The notes: generated by a model not told the origin, from the sequence alone. 64,000 nucleotides of DNA from Pseudomonas sp. PD9R (GCF_019200975.1 NZ_JAHTMR010000019.1:31898-95897); one strand, 5' to 3'; shown: positions 43,669 to 52,617, counted from the first letter of the stretch. A program made the numbers and translations.

Positions 43669-46020
43669 ATGAGTCCGTTGAACCTTGCGTCACCCCTTAC
43701 ACCCCGACGGCTCAAACGCCTGCCCCTGGCTCTGTTGTTGGCGGGAAGTGCCCAGGCTTACGCCGCCGACACCGTCACCGCCGAAGCGCCACCCGCCGGA
43801 AAAACCACGGCCGACAGTTCGCAATTGGAAACCGTGACCGTGACCACTCGCCGTCGCGAAGAAAGCTCGCAAGACGTGCCGACGCCTATGAGCGTGGTCA
43901 GCGGCCAGACCCTGGAAACCCAGCGGGTCTATCGCATCCAGGATTTGCAGCAACTGGTGCCCAGCGTCAACGTCGCCTACATGCATGCGCGCCAGTCCAG
44001 CGTGTCTATTCGTGGCCTGGGCAACAACCCGGCCAGCGATGGCCTGGAAGGCAGCGTCGGCCTGTACATCGATAACGTTTACCTCGGCCGTCCGGGCATG
44101 GCGGTGTTCGACCTGATGGACATCGAACAGCTCGAAGTGCTGCGCGGTCCGCAGGGCACGTTATTCGGCAAGAACACCACTGCCGGCGTGATCAACATCA
44201 ACACGCGGGCGCCGACGTTTACCCCGGAACGCAGCATCGAAACGTCGGTGGGCGAGGACGGTTACTTCCAGACCAAGGGCACGATTTCCGGCCCGCTAAA
44301 TGATGAACTCGCCGGGCGCTTTTCCGCTTACCGCACCCGCAGCGATGGCGACATCAAGAACGAATACGACGGCCATGATCTGAACGGTGGTTCCCGCGAC
44401 GGCTTCCGCGCCCAGTTGTTGTTCAAGCCGAACGAGGCGTTCAACCTGCGCTGGATCGGCGACTACAACGAAGAAGATTCCAGCGCCGGCACCCGTGTGC
44501 TGTTCAATACCGGGCCGACCATCAATGGCGTCAACCTTTACCAGGCCCGGGCCAATGCGGCTGGCGCCACGCTGGTCGATGGCACGCACCGCAAGGTCAA
44601 CCTGAACAACGATCAACACGTCACGGTGCATCAGGGCGGCACGTCGGTCGAGGCGAACTGGACACTGCCGAGCGACTTCACCCTGACCTCTATCAGCTCC
44701 TACCGCTGGTGGAATTTCACCCCACGCAACGACGACGGTCTGAACGTCTCGGCGACGTACAACGCCGGGGTCTCGGTGGAGGACAAACAGTACTCCCAGG
44801 AATTTCGCCTGGCCTCGCCCACAGGCGGGTTCTTCGACTATGTGCTCGGTGCCTATTACTTCGGCAACGATCTGGACAACAAATCCTTCGCTTATTACGG
44901 CCCGCAAGCGGACATCTGGAACGGCACGCCAGCGGGTGCCCTGGCCAACGTCGACAGCATCGGCAATGGTCACATCCAAACCAACAGTTTTGCGTTGTTT
45001 GCCCAAGGCACCTGGCACCTCACCGAAAAACTGGATTTCACCGCCGGTGTACGTGGCACTTATGAAGAGAAAAACGCCTGGGTTACCCGAGATGCGCCTG
45101 TGGGTGGCGCGGCAGTGACCGGCGCGGCCGCCACCGCCAGGCGCGGTCGTGCCGGGATTTACGATTCCGGCGATTTGAACCAGTACAGCTCCAGCCCTTC
45201 CGGACTGCTGAACCTCAGCTACCACTTCAACGATAACCTGCTCGGCTACGCCACCCTGTCCCATGGCGAGAAATCCGGTGGTGTGAATCTGGCTGTCGGC
45301 ACGGCCCCGGTCGCTGGCGCCGACTCGTTGCTGATTGGCACCGAACGCGCCAACAACGCCGAACTCGGCTTCAAAAGCACGCTGTGGGACCGCCGTCTTC
45401 AGCTTAACGCCAACGTGTTCTGGACCCAGGTCAACGCCTACCAGACCAACGCTTACGACGACGTCAACCGCGTGCAATACCTGACCAATGCCGGTTCGGT
45501 GCGTTCGCGTGGCGTCGAGTTTGAAAGCACGCTGATTCCGTTGCGCGGCCTGACGCTGAACATCAACGGCTCTTACAACGATGTCAGCTACCTCTCGTAC
45601 AAAGATGCGCCGTGCCCGCCGGAAGTCAGCCTGGCGCCGGGAGCTCCAGCCTCTTGCGATCTCAGCGGCCACCAAGTGGTGGGTGCTTCGAAATGGATCG
45701 GCAACGCCAACGGCGAATACAAATGGAACCTCGCCAACGGTCTGGAAGAGTACGTCACCGGCAGCTATGCGTTCCGCTCCAAAGCGGTGGGCACGGTGGA
45801 GGATTCCGACTTCGGTCAGATCCCGAGTTATGCCGTGATCAACCTGTCCACCGGCCTGCGCGGCGACTTCAAGCAAGGCCAGTGGGACGTTTCGCTGTGG
45901 CTGAAAAACGCCTTCGACAAAACCTATTACACGACGCTCTGGACCGCTTCCAACGGCGGTTACGAAGGCTTGCTCGGCACGCCACGAACCCTGGGCCTGA
46001 CCGGCCGTTACGACTTCTGA
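43669..46020 (+). CDS. TonB-dependent outer membrane receptor
   Basis: 783 residues. Signal peptide ends AQAYAAD (about residue 35). A TonB box-like ETVTVTTRRREE follows, then the plug domain (VSIRGLGNNPASDGLEG, VLRGPQGTLFGKNTTAGVIN) and a 22-strand barrel ending in the aromatic TGRYDF. No siderophore-specific feature is seen. Its place among sulfatase and sulfotransferase genes suggests uptake of a sulfate ester or sulfated glycoside. The ATG at 43669 follows CAGGAGCCG. Confidence 0.92.
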   Translation: MSPLNLASPLTPRRLKRLPLALLLAGSAQAYAADTVTAEAPPAGKTTADSSQLETVTVTTRRREESSQDVPTPMSVVSGQTLETQRVYRIQDLQQLVPSVNVAYMHARQSSVSIRGLGNNPASDGLEGSVGLYIDNVYLGRPGMAVFDLMDIEQLEVLRGPQGTLFGKNTTAGVININTRAPTFTPERSIETSVGEDGYFQTKGTISGPLNDELAGRFSAYRTRSDGDIKNEYDGHDLNGGSRDGFRAQLLFKPNEAFNLRWIGDYNEEDSSAGTRVLFNTGPTINGVNLYQARANAAGATLVDGTHRKVNLNNDQHVTVHQGGTSVEANWTLPSDFTLTSISSYRWWNFTPRNDDGLNVSATYNAGVSVEDKQYSQEFRLASPTGGFFDYVLGAYYFGNDLDNKSFAYYGPQADIWNGTPAGALANVDSIGNGHIQTNSFALFAQGTWHLTEKLDFTAGVRGTYEEKNAWVTRDAPVGGAAVTGAAATARRGRAGIYDSGDLNQYSSSPSGLLNLSYHFNDNLLGYATLSHGEKSGGVNLAVGTAPVAGADSLLIGTERANNAELGFKSTLWDRRLQLNANVFWTQVNAYQTNAYDDVNRVQYLTNAGSVRSRGVEFESTLIPLRGLTLNINGSYNDVSYLSYKDAPCPPEVSLAPGAPASCDLSGHQVVGASKWIGNANGEYKWNLANGLEEYVTGSYAFRSKAVGTVEDSDFGQIPSYAVINLSTGLRGDFKQGQWDVSLWLKNAFDKTYYTTLWTASNGGYEGLLGTPRTLGLTGRYDF

Positions 46021-46043
46021 TCTGACCTTCAAGGAGTTCCATC

Positions 46044-47387
46044 ATGTTCAGCATCAAAACAGCTTTACCGGTGTTACTGACCGGCGCGGTATTCAGTGCG
46101 GGGACGTTCGCGGCACCCAGCGTCTACCCAACCGGCGTCACCCGCTACGACCCGGAGAAAGCCTTCAATCAGTACGTGATTTTCAGTGGTGCCGACAAGC
46201 AAACGCATCTGATCGACATGAACGGCAACGAGGTGAAAACCTGGCCGCAGGCGGGTTTCCCCTCGGCAATCATCGACCCGAAACTGGTGGGCGGTTCCCG
46301 CGGTCATGTGCTGCTGCAACTGAGCGACAAGGACCCTGGCAAGCTCGGCTCGGCCGGCAATGGCCTGGGCAATCAAAGTGTCGGTGAGCTGGACTGGAAC
46401 GGCAAGGTGGTCTGGCAATGGGGCGACAAGGCGCCCGGCGGTGCCGCACAGCAACACCATGACCAGCGTCGCCTGAGCAACGGCAACACCGTGATACTGG
46501 CAAACAAGGTGCACAAAGTGGCGGGGTTCAAAGTGCCCGAAGTCATTGACGACGCCATCTATGAAGTCAGCCCCAAAGGTGAGGTGAAATGGCAGTGGCT
46601 GGCGTCGGAACATCTCGACGAATTCGGCTTCACACCCGAGCAGTTGAAACTGGTACATGCCAGCGACAACCCGGACTACCTGCACATCAACAACCTGAGC
46701 CTGGTAGGGCCCAACAAGTGGTTTGATGCGGGCGACAAACGCTTCAACCCGGACAACCTGCTGCTCGATTCACGCAACGCCAACTTCATCGCGATCATCG
46801 ACAAACACAGCGGCAAAGTGGTCTGGCAACTGGGGCCGAACTTGCCGCTGATCGACCCGAAAACCGCGCAGAAACTGCCGCGTCCGGTAGACCAGTTCGT
46901 CGGTCAGCACGACGCCCACATTATCCCCGCCGGCTTGCCGGGCGCGGGCAATTTGCTGGTGTTCGATAACCAGGGTTCGGCGGGTTATCCGTCGGTCACG
47001 CTGGGACTGATATCCGGCTCGCGGGTGCTGGAAATCGACCCGGTTAAAAATGAAGTCGTCTGGCAGTACAGCGCCGCCAATTCGAAGCAACCAGGTTGGG
47101 CGTTTTACAGCTCGTTCATCAGCAGTGCCCGACGTTTGCCGAACGGCAATACGTTGATTGACGAAGGTATGAACGGACGATTTTTCCAAGTGACCGCCAG
47201 CGGTGAAAACGTCTGGGAATACGTCAGCCCGTACCTGGGTAAAGCACCGGGCAGTGACGCGATCAGCAACTGGGTCTACCGCGCCTTGCCGGTGAGTTAC
47301 GAGTGGGTGCCGAAAGACACGCCGCGCTCGGAAACCGCCGTGCTTGCGCCCGTACCGGGCGTGCAGCAGACCAGCGCCAGTCGCTGA
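46044..47387 (+). CDS. arylsulfotransferase (ASST) family periplasmic protein
   Basis: 447 residues with a signal peptide cleaved near FAAPS (residue 24). The beta-propeller repeats of the ASST family are visible: GNEVKTWPQAGFPSA, GKVVWQWGDKAPG, QQHHDQRRLSNGNTVIL, VVWQLGPNLP, QHDAHIIPAG and NEVVWQYSA. ASST moves sulfate from one aryl ester to a phenol without PAPS. The catalytic His cannot be pointed out without an alignment. It starts 23 bp after the receptor and is likely co-transcribed; it could process the receptor's cargo. Confidence 0.85.
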   Translation: MFSIKTALPVLLTGAVFSAGTFAAPSVYPTGVTRYDPEKAFNQYVIFSGADKQTHLIDMNGNEVKTWPQAGFPSAIIDPKLVGGSRGHVLLQLSDKDPGKLGSAGNGLGNQSVGELDWNGKVVWQWGDKAPGGAAQQHHDQRRLSNGNTVILANKVHKVAGFKVPEVIDDAIYEVSPKGEVKWQWLASEHLDEFGFTPEQLKLVHASDNPDYLHINNLSLVGPNKWFDAGDKRFNPDNLLLDSRNANFIAIIDKHSGKVVWQLGPNLPLIDPKTAQKLPRPVDQFVGQHDAHIIPAGLPGAGNLLVFDNQGSAGYPSVTLGLISGSRVLEIDPVKNEVVWQYSAANSKQPGWAFYSSFISSARRLPNGNTLIDEGMNGRFFQVTASGENVWEYVSPYLGKAPGSDAISNWVYRALPVSYEWVPKDTPRSETAVLAPVPGVQQTSASR

Positions 47388-47471
47388 TCAACGCTCAGAA
47401 GCGCTGGAAACCATGCCATCCGCGAATACTTTCAATGCCTCGAATGCATGCGTTTTCGGCCGATAGGCCAC

Positions 47472-47492
47472 AGCCCTTGGAGAGCAAGGGCT
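47472..47492 (+). terminator. hairpin after the arylsulfotransferase gene
   Basis: Seven-pair stem AGCCCTT / AAGGGCT with a 7-nt loop, 84 bp after the stop. No T-run follows, so it may be a weak terminator or processing signal. The next 150 bp (AT-rich around 47505-47565) probably hold the tonB promoter. Confidence 0.4.
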
Positions 47493-47660
47493 CCAGCGAA
47501 ACGGATAATTTGCATATTCGTTTTCGGTCTATTTTTAACATCAAAGATTACTTTCGGAGATAAGCGTCTAGCCCAATGATTCATCTACCGATTCGTCGTT
47601 CGGGGGATGTCGGGTTCGGCGTACCGGGTTATTCGCAAAGAGACCGCAGGGAGTAAATCA

Positions 47661-48464
47661 ATGGGCAATGTCCAGACCGCCGCCAGTGCACATGAGGTGC
47701 TGTGGCGCCAGGCACCGAGTGGCGAGTTGGTCGACCTCGGGCGGGTACACCGCGTGCCTTTGGGCCAGTTGCGTTTGCAGCGTGCACCCAAAAGCATTTT
47801 GAGCCGACGCGAGGCGATTCTGCTCGGTGTGCTGGCGTTGCTGGTGCACGGCGCGGTGATCTACTGGGTCAATCAGCAGCCGACCAAAGTGCTGCCGATC
47901 GTACCGCCGGAGATTCCGCCGATGACCATCGAGTTTTCGCGCCCGGCACCGCCAGTCATCGCACCGCCGCCACCCCCGCAACCGACACCGCCAGTGGTCG
48001 AGCCTCCGCCGCCAGTGGTCGATGAGCTGGCAGCGAAACCGGCTCCGCCCAAACCAATTCCCAAACCGAAACCGGTGGCCAAGCCGATTCCGAAACCGGC
48101 CCCGAAAGCGGTCGAGCAACCGCCCGCGCCAGCTCAACCGGCCGCACCGATTTCAGCTCCGGCACCACCTGCACCCACGCCTGTGACACCGGCCTCGGCC
48201 AACGCTGCGTACCTGAAAAACCCGGCGCCGGAATACCCGTCGCTGGCCCAGCGTCGCGGTTGGGAGGGCACGGTGTTGTTGCGGGTGCATGTCCTCGCCA
48301 GCGGCAAGCCAGGCGAGATCCAGATTCAAAAGAGCAGTGGTCGCGAGGCCCTCGATGAAGCGGCCTTGAGCGCCGTGAAACGCTGGAGTTTCGTGCCGGC
48401 CAAACAGGGTGATGTCGCCCAGGACGGCTGGGTCAGCGTGCCCATCGATTTCAAGATTCATTAA
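47661..48464 (+). CDS. tonB: TonB energy transducer
   Basis: 267 residues. Cytoplasmic start, one membrane helix (ILLGVLALLVHGAVIYWV, about 55-73), a long Pro-rich spacer (PPPPQPTPPVVEPPPPVVDE and KP repeats) and the C-terminal TonB fold: NPAPEYPSLAQRRGWEGTVL and SSGREALDEAALSAVKRW. The ATG at 47661 has GGGAGTAAA upstream. The gene leads an operon with exbB and exbD, the order known for tonB2-exbB1-exbD1 in P. aeruginosa. Confidence 0.95.
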   Translation: MGNVQTAASAHEVLWRQAPSGELVDLGRVHRVPLGQLRLQRAPKSILSRREAILLGVLALLVHGAVIYWVNQQPTKVLPIVPPEIPPMTIEFSRPAPPVIAPPPPPQPTPPVVEPPPPVVDELAAKPAPPKPIPKPKPVAKPIPKPAPKAVEQPPAPAQPAAPISAPAPPAPTPVTPASANAAYLKNPAPEYPSLAQRRGWEGTVLLRVHVLASGKPGEIQIQKSSGREALDEAALSAVKRWSFVPAKQGDVAQDGWVSVPIDFKIH

Positions 48465-48508
48465 ACCGAAACCTATTTCGCGCGAAACGTTTACACGAGG
48501 AATCCATC

Positions 48509-49234
48509 ATGACGTTATTGGCATCTCCACTTGAATCCATCGAAAGCGCGGTGATCTGGCTGCTGGTGGTTTTTTCTGTCGCCACTTGGGGCCTGGCGTT
48601 GCTCAAGGGTGTGCAGTTCGGCCGCCTGAAAGCTCAGGATAGAAAGTTTCACAAGCAATTTTGGGCCGCGTCGAGTCTGGATTCGGCGGCGGAGTTGGCT
48701 GATACGCAACCCGGCGCTGCGGCGCGGGTGGCGCAGGCCGGTTATGCAGCGATTCAGGTGGGCGAGGCGCCGCAAGCTGCGGACTTGAGCCAGGCGATCA
48801 ATCATCAGGATCGCCTTGAGCGGGCCTTGCGTCAGCAGATCGTGCGTGAACGCCGCTCGCTGGAAACCGGGCTGGCGGTGGTCGCGAGTATTGGCAGTAC
48901 GTCGCCGTTCATTGGTTTGTTCGGCACGGTGTGGGGAATCATGGAAGCGTTGAAAGGCATCAGCGCGGCGGGTTCGGCAAGCCTGGAGACGGTGGCCGGA
49001 CCGATTGGTGCGGCACTGGTCGCCACCGGCGTAGGGATCGCCGTCGCGGTGCCGGCGGTGCTGGTTTACAACTACTTTTTGCGGCGTCTGAAGTTGACGG
49101 CGGCGGATCTGGACGACTTCGCCCATGACTTCTACAGCCTGGCGCAGAAGAGTGCGTTTCGCGTCCTGATCCACCCGACTGCACACAAAGTGGCCGCCCA
49201 GGGCAATGCGCAGAAAGTGAAGGAGGCGTCCTGA
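48509..49234 (+). CDS. exbB: TonB-system proton channel ExbB
   Basis: 241 residues, three helices (AVIWLLVVFSVATWGLAL; GLAVVASIGSTSPFIGLFGT; GAALVATGVGIAVAVPAVLV). The MotA/TolQ/ExbB signature GSTSPFIGLFGTVWGIM is intact. With ExbD it turns proton flow into TonB motion. ACGAGGAATC precedes the ATG, 44 bp after tonB; exbD begins 1 bp after its stop. Confidence 0.96.
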   Translation: MTLLASPLESIESAVIWLLVVFSVATWGLALLKGVQFGRLKAQDRKFHKQFWAASSLDSAAELADTQPGAAARVAQAGYAAIQVGEAPQAADLSQAINHQDRLERALRQQIVRERRSLETGLAVVASIGSTSPFIGLFGTVWGIMEALKGISAAGSASLETVAGPIGAALVATGVGIAVAVPAVLVYNYFLRRLKLTAADLDDFAHDFYSLAQKSAFRVLIHPTAHKVAAQGNAQKVKEAS

Positions 49235-49235
49235 T

Positions 49236-49637
49236 ATGGCCTTCTCCACGCAAGACAGTGATGAGGTACTGAGCGAGATCAACGTGACACCGCTGGTGGA
49301 CGTGATGCTGGTGCTGCTGGTGGTGTTTATTGTCACCGCGCCGCTGCTGACCAACGCGATCCCGATCAACCTGCCCAAGACCGAAGCCGTGGCGCCGGTG
49401 GAGCAGAAAGACCCACTGGTGGTGAGCATCGACGGTGCCGGGAAGCTGTTTATCAACAAGGATGAAATCCAGCCGGATTTGCTGGAATTCAAGCTACAGG
49501 CAGCCAAGGCCAAGGACCCCGAAGTGCGGGTGCAACTGCAGGCGGACGATGGGGTGAATTACGGCGAAGTGGCGCGGGCCATGGCGTCGATTGAGCGCGC
49601 AGGGATTACCAAGTTGTCGGTGATCACCGCGCGCTGA
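49236..49637 (+). CDS. exbD: TonB-system protein ExbD
   Basis: 133 residues. One membrane helix carrying the essential Asp (NVTPLVDVMLVLLVVFIV), then a periplasmic domain (DPLVVSIDGAGKLFINKDEI). AAGGAGG lies at the end of exbB and serves as the ribosome site. Last gene of the operon. Confidence 0.96.
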   Translation: MAFSTQDSDEVLSEINVTPLVDVMLVLLVVFIVTAPLLTNAIPINLPKTEAVAPVEQKDPLVVSIDGAGKLFINKDEIQPDLLEFKLQAAKAKDPEVRVQLQADDGVNYGEVARAMASIERAGITKLSVITAR

Positions 49638-49654
49638 CAGATTTTCGATTTTCC

Positions 49655-49690
49655 GGGGCCGTCTCCTTGGCAGGGTGCGGCCCCTTTTTT
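49655..49690 (+). terminator. terminator after exbD
   Basis: Stem GGGGCCG / CGGCCCC with a 16-nt loop followed by six T residues, 18 bp after the exbD stop. Confidence 0.88.
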
Positions 49691-49744
49691 ATTCCTGAAA
49701 ACACAAACCCCCATTGCCTACAACACCCACCCTCTACCGCAACC

Positions 49745-49830
49745 CTGTAGGAGCTGCCGAAGGCTGCGATCTTTTGATCTTGTTTTTTAGAATCAAGATC
49801 AAAAGATCGCAGCCTGCGGCAGCGCCTACA
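49745..49830. repeat. REP pair, family A
   Basis: Two family A units around a T-rich spacer. The AT-rich stretch after it (49835-49920) is the likely promoter region of the following genes. Confidence 0.9.
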
Positions 49831-49943
49831 GCGATATGTGATATTCGATATGGGTATTAATAAATAGCTTCTTATTCCTTAACGAATATAACTCTCGTCC
49901 CTATACTCGTTCAGGAACAGACACGCAGCAGGAGAGCTCCCCC

Positions 49944-50525
49944 ATGCGCAACGAATCAATTCGCTACCTGATTGTGCCGGGCTGGCAAGGATCGCCAGAA
50001 GATCATTGGCAAAGCCACTGGCAGAACAGCCTGCCAAACAGCGCACGAGTGGAGCAGGCCGACTGGCTGACGCCGCGTCGTGAAGACTGGGTTGCTGCAT
50101 TGGCCGAGGCGATTGCTGCCGACAGCACTCCTGTGATTCTGATCGCCCATAGCCTGGGGTGCATCACCGTCGCGCATTGGGCCGCGACCGCGCCCGTGCA
50201 GTTTTTGCGTCAGGTTCGCGGTGCGTTGCTGGTCGCACCGGCGGACGTCGAACGCCCGGCCTGTGCGCCCGCCCTGCGCAATTTCGCGCCGATCCCGACG
50301 ACTCTTTTGCCCTTCCCGAGTCAGGTCGTCAGCTCCGATAACGATGCCGCCGTCAGCGCACCACGCGCTCTGGAACTGGCACGTAACTGGGGCGCCGAGG
50401 CGGGGATTCTCGCGGGTGCCGGGCACATCAATGTGAAGTCAGGTCATCAGCGTTGGGAGCAGGGTTTTGCCTATCTCTATCGCCTGCAAAACCGCATGGA
50501 ACATCACGCCTTGCGCCGCGCCTGA
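49944..50525 (+). CDS. RBBP9/YdeN-type alpha/beta hydrolase
   Basis: 193 residues. The family start YLIVPGWQGSPEDHWQSHW is typical. The nucleophile Ser is in IAHSLGC, the Asp is probably in SSDNDAAVS and the His in GAGHINVKSGH. Substrate unknown. In Pseudomonas such genes often sit in sulfur-starvation clusters, and the AT-rich upstream region here resembles those of the sulfur genes nearby. The sigma-54-activator-like gene follows 56 bp later. Confidence 0.88.
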   Translation: MRNESIRYLIVPGWQGSPEDHWQSHWQNSLPNSARVEQADWLTPRREDWVAALAEAIAADSTPVILIAHSLGCITVAHWAATAPVQFLRQVRGALLVAPADVERPACAPALRNFAPIPTTLLPFPSQVVSSDNDAAVSAPRALELARNWGAEAGILAGAGHINVKSGHQRWEQGFAYLYRLQNRMEHHALRRA

Positions 50526-50581
50526 AGTCTTTTATTTTTTCAACGCCCCCGTCTACCGGCGGTTTTGGGCGGGAGTCTGCC

Positions 50582-51511
50582 ATGAGCTTTGAAACCTTCG
50601 GTCAGCCGCTGCTGACCTTTCCCGACGCCGAAAAAAGTCCCCTGAGCATCCGCGCCAAGGCGCTGGTGTTCGTCGATCCGCGTTCGCGGCAATTGCGCCA
50701 GGAACTGGAACAACTGGCACCACGCTCGATCTCGGTGTTGATTCGCGGCGAAACCGGCAGCGGCAAGGAACTGCTGGCGCGGCACATCCACCGAGCCAGT
50801 GATCGCGGCGGCTTGTTTGTATCGGTCAATTGCGGGGCGATCAGCCCAACCTACGCCGACGCGGAACTGTTCGGCTATGCTGCCGGCAGTTACAGCGGTT
50901 CAGCCAGCAGCCGTGCAGGCTGGTTTGGCTCGGCCAACGGCGGCACGCTGTACCTGGACGAGATCGGCGACCTGCCGTTGCCGATCCAGATCAAATTGCT
51001 CGCTGCCCTGGAAAACCACGAAGTGACCCGCGTCGGTGCCCACCAGCCAAGCCCGGTGGACGTGCGTCTCGTCGCGGCTACCAGCATCGATCTGGCACAA
51101 GCGGTGGCCGCCGGCAAATTCCATGAACGGCTCTATCACTACCTCAGCGAAGGTCAGCTCGAACTGCCGGCCTTGCGTGAGCGAGTCGGCGACATTCTGT
51201 CGCTGGCCGAATACTTCCTCGGCATCTACAGCCAACGCCTGGACTTGCCGGTGCCACTGATCAGCGAAGCCGCGCAAGTAGCGCTGGAGCGACACACCTG
51301 GCCCGGCAATACCCGTGAGCTGGAAAACGTCATTCACTTTGCGCTGTTGGTGAGCACCGGTGAGGAGATTTTGCCGGAGCATTTGAATTTGCCGGAGGCG
51401 CCTGTTTCGCTGTCGCAGATCGCTGACCAGATAAAAAAGATCCTGGGCAGTGGATCAGCCGCTGAGCAAACAGCCTTGAAACAATTGCTCAAAAACGCCT
51501 CGCTCCTGTAG
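50582..51511 (+). CDS. sigma-54 activator-like AAA+ protein with altered GAFTGA loop (SfnR-related?)
   Basis: 309 residues. There is no N-terminal sensor domain; the AAA+ core starts at about residue 35. Walker A GETGSGKE, Walker B GGTLYLDEIGDL and sensor II WPGNTRELENV are present. The sigma-54-contact loop reads GYAAGSYSGS, where GAFTGA is expected. The C-terminus ends QLLKNASLL with no convincing Fis-type HTH, and the TAG stop lies inside a family A REP unit. From memory SfnR, a sulfur-source regulator, also lacks an N-terminal domain, so a relation is plausible. It may be a truncated or repurposed activator. Confidence 0.8.
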   Translation: MSFETFGQPLLTFPDAEKSPLSIRAKALVFVDPRSRQLRQELEQLAPRSISVLIRGETGSGKELLARHIHRASDRGGLFVSVNCGAISPTYADAELFGYAAGSYSGSASSRAGWFGSANGGTLYLDEIGDLPLPIQIKLLAALENHEVTRVGAHQPSPVDVRLVAATSIDLAQAVAAGKFHERLYHYLSEGQLELPALRERVGDILSLAEYFLGIYSQRLDLPVPLISEAAQVALERHTWPGNTRELENVIHFALLVSTGEEILPEHLNLPEAPVSLSQIADQIKKILGSGSAAEQTALKQLLKNASLL

Positions 51512-51603
51512 GAGTTGCCGCAGGCTGCGATCTTTTGATCTGGTTTTTTGGGCGGCCTTAAATCCGCCAAGATCAAAAGATCGCAGCCTTCGGCAGCTCC
51601 TAC
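51503..51603. repeat. REP pair, family A, overlapping a gene end
   Basis: Two family A units around a spacer. The first unit (CTCCTGTAGGAG) contains the stop codon of the AAA+ regulator gene. Confidence 0.9.
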
Positions 51604-51697
51604 CTGAGCAAAATGGAATATGAAGCTGAATAAACGTTATTGTCCGGGAATAAAAAATCCCGGTATTGTCCGCGTCACGCCAGCGATAGCACTTCAC

Positions 51698-51712
51698 TGG
51701 CACCTCACTTGA
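51698..51712 (+). promoter_or_regulatory. weak sigma-54-like promoter before metQ
   Basis: TGGCACCTCACTTGA resembles TGGCAC-N5-TTGC, but the -12 element reads TTGA where TTGC is expected. It is 44 bp before metQ and next to a sigma-54-activator-like gene. Marginal. Confidence 0.25.
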
Positions 51713-51755
51713 AGCCGTCGTCGATGACGATCGCGAATGTCGATAAGGACACTGC

Positions 51756-52538
51756 ATGAAAAAGGTTCTGTTGTTCACCGCACTGGCGGCTGCCCTGGCT
51801 GCGGGCCTGGCCCAGGCTGGCGAGAAACTGGTGGTTGCGGCAACCCCGATTCCTCACGCCGAGATTCTTGAACTGATCAAGCCAACCCTCGCCAAAGAAG
51901 GCGTGGACCTGGAAATCAAAGTCTTCACCGACTACGTTCAGCCGAACGTGCAGGTCGACCAGAAGCGTCTGGACGCCAACTACTTCCAGACCCTGCCGTA
52001 CCTGAAAAGCTTCAACGAAGGCAAAGGCACCAACCTGGTCACCGTGATTGGTGTTCACGTTGAACCGTTCGGTGGCTACTCGAAGAAAGTCAAAACCCTG
52101 GCTGAGCTGAAAGATGGCGCGACCATTGCCATCCCGAACGAAGGCAGCAACAGCGGCCGCGCCCTGATCCTGCTGCAGAAGGCTGGCCTGATCGAGTTGA
52201 AAGACCCGAAAAACGCCCTGGCCACCCCGAAAGACATCGCCAAGAACCCGCACAACTTCAAGTTCAAAGAGCTTGAGTCCGCGATGCTGCCGCGAGTGCT
52301 GGATCAGGTCGACCTGGACATGATCAACACCAACTACGCGCTGGAAGCGGGTCTGAACCCGGCTAAAGACGCTCTGGTTATCGAAGGTGCCGATTCGCCT
52401 TACGTGAACTTCCTGGTGGCTCGTCCAGACAACAAGGACAGCGTTGCCATGCAGAAACTGGCCAAAGCCCTGACCAGCCCTGAAGTGAAAGCATTCATCG
52501 CAGAGAAATACAAAGGCGCGGTACTGCCTGCGTTCTGA
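51756..52538 (+). CDS. metQ: MetQ/NlpA family substrate-binding protein
   Basis: 260 residues. Signal peptide MKKVLLFTALAAALAAGLAQ cleaved near AQA; no lipobox Cys, so it is a soluble periplasmic form. Family text is clear: LVVAATPIPHAEILELIKP, QKRLDANYFQTLPYLK and IPNEGSNSGRALILLQKAGL. It binds methionine or a related compound. No metN or metI gene is adjacent; it may feed a transporter encoded elsewhere. Single gene with its own terminator. Confidence 0.9.
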   Translation: MKKVLLFTALAAALAAGLAQAGEKLVVAATPIPHAEILELIKPTLAKEGVDLEIKVFTDYVQPNVQVDQKRLDANYFQTLPYLKSFNEGKGTNLVTVIGVHVEPFGGYSKKVKTLAELKDGATIAIPNEGSNSGRALILLQKAGLIELKDPKNALATPKDIAKNPHNFKFKELESAMLPRVLDQVDLDMINTNYALEAGLNPAKDALVIEGADSPYVNFLVARPDNKDSVAMQKLAKALTSPEVKAFIAEKYKGAVLPAF

Positions 52539-52567
52539 TTCGCGAGGTAAACCCTTTCAAGGTTTCC

Positions 52568-52602
52568 AACGCCGACGGCTGATACAGCGTCGGCGTTTTT
52601 TT
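52568..52602 (+). terminator. terminator after metQ
   Basis: Nine-pair stem AACGCCGAC / GTCGGCGTT with a 12-nt loop and a run of seven T residues. Confidence 0.95.
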
Positions 52603-52617
52603 ATACGTCAGAAGATC

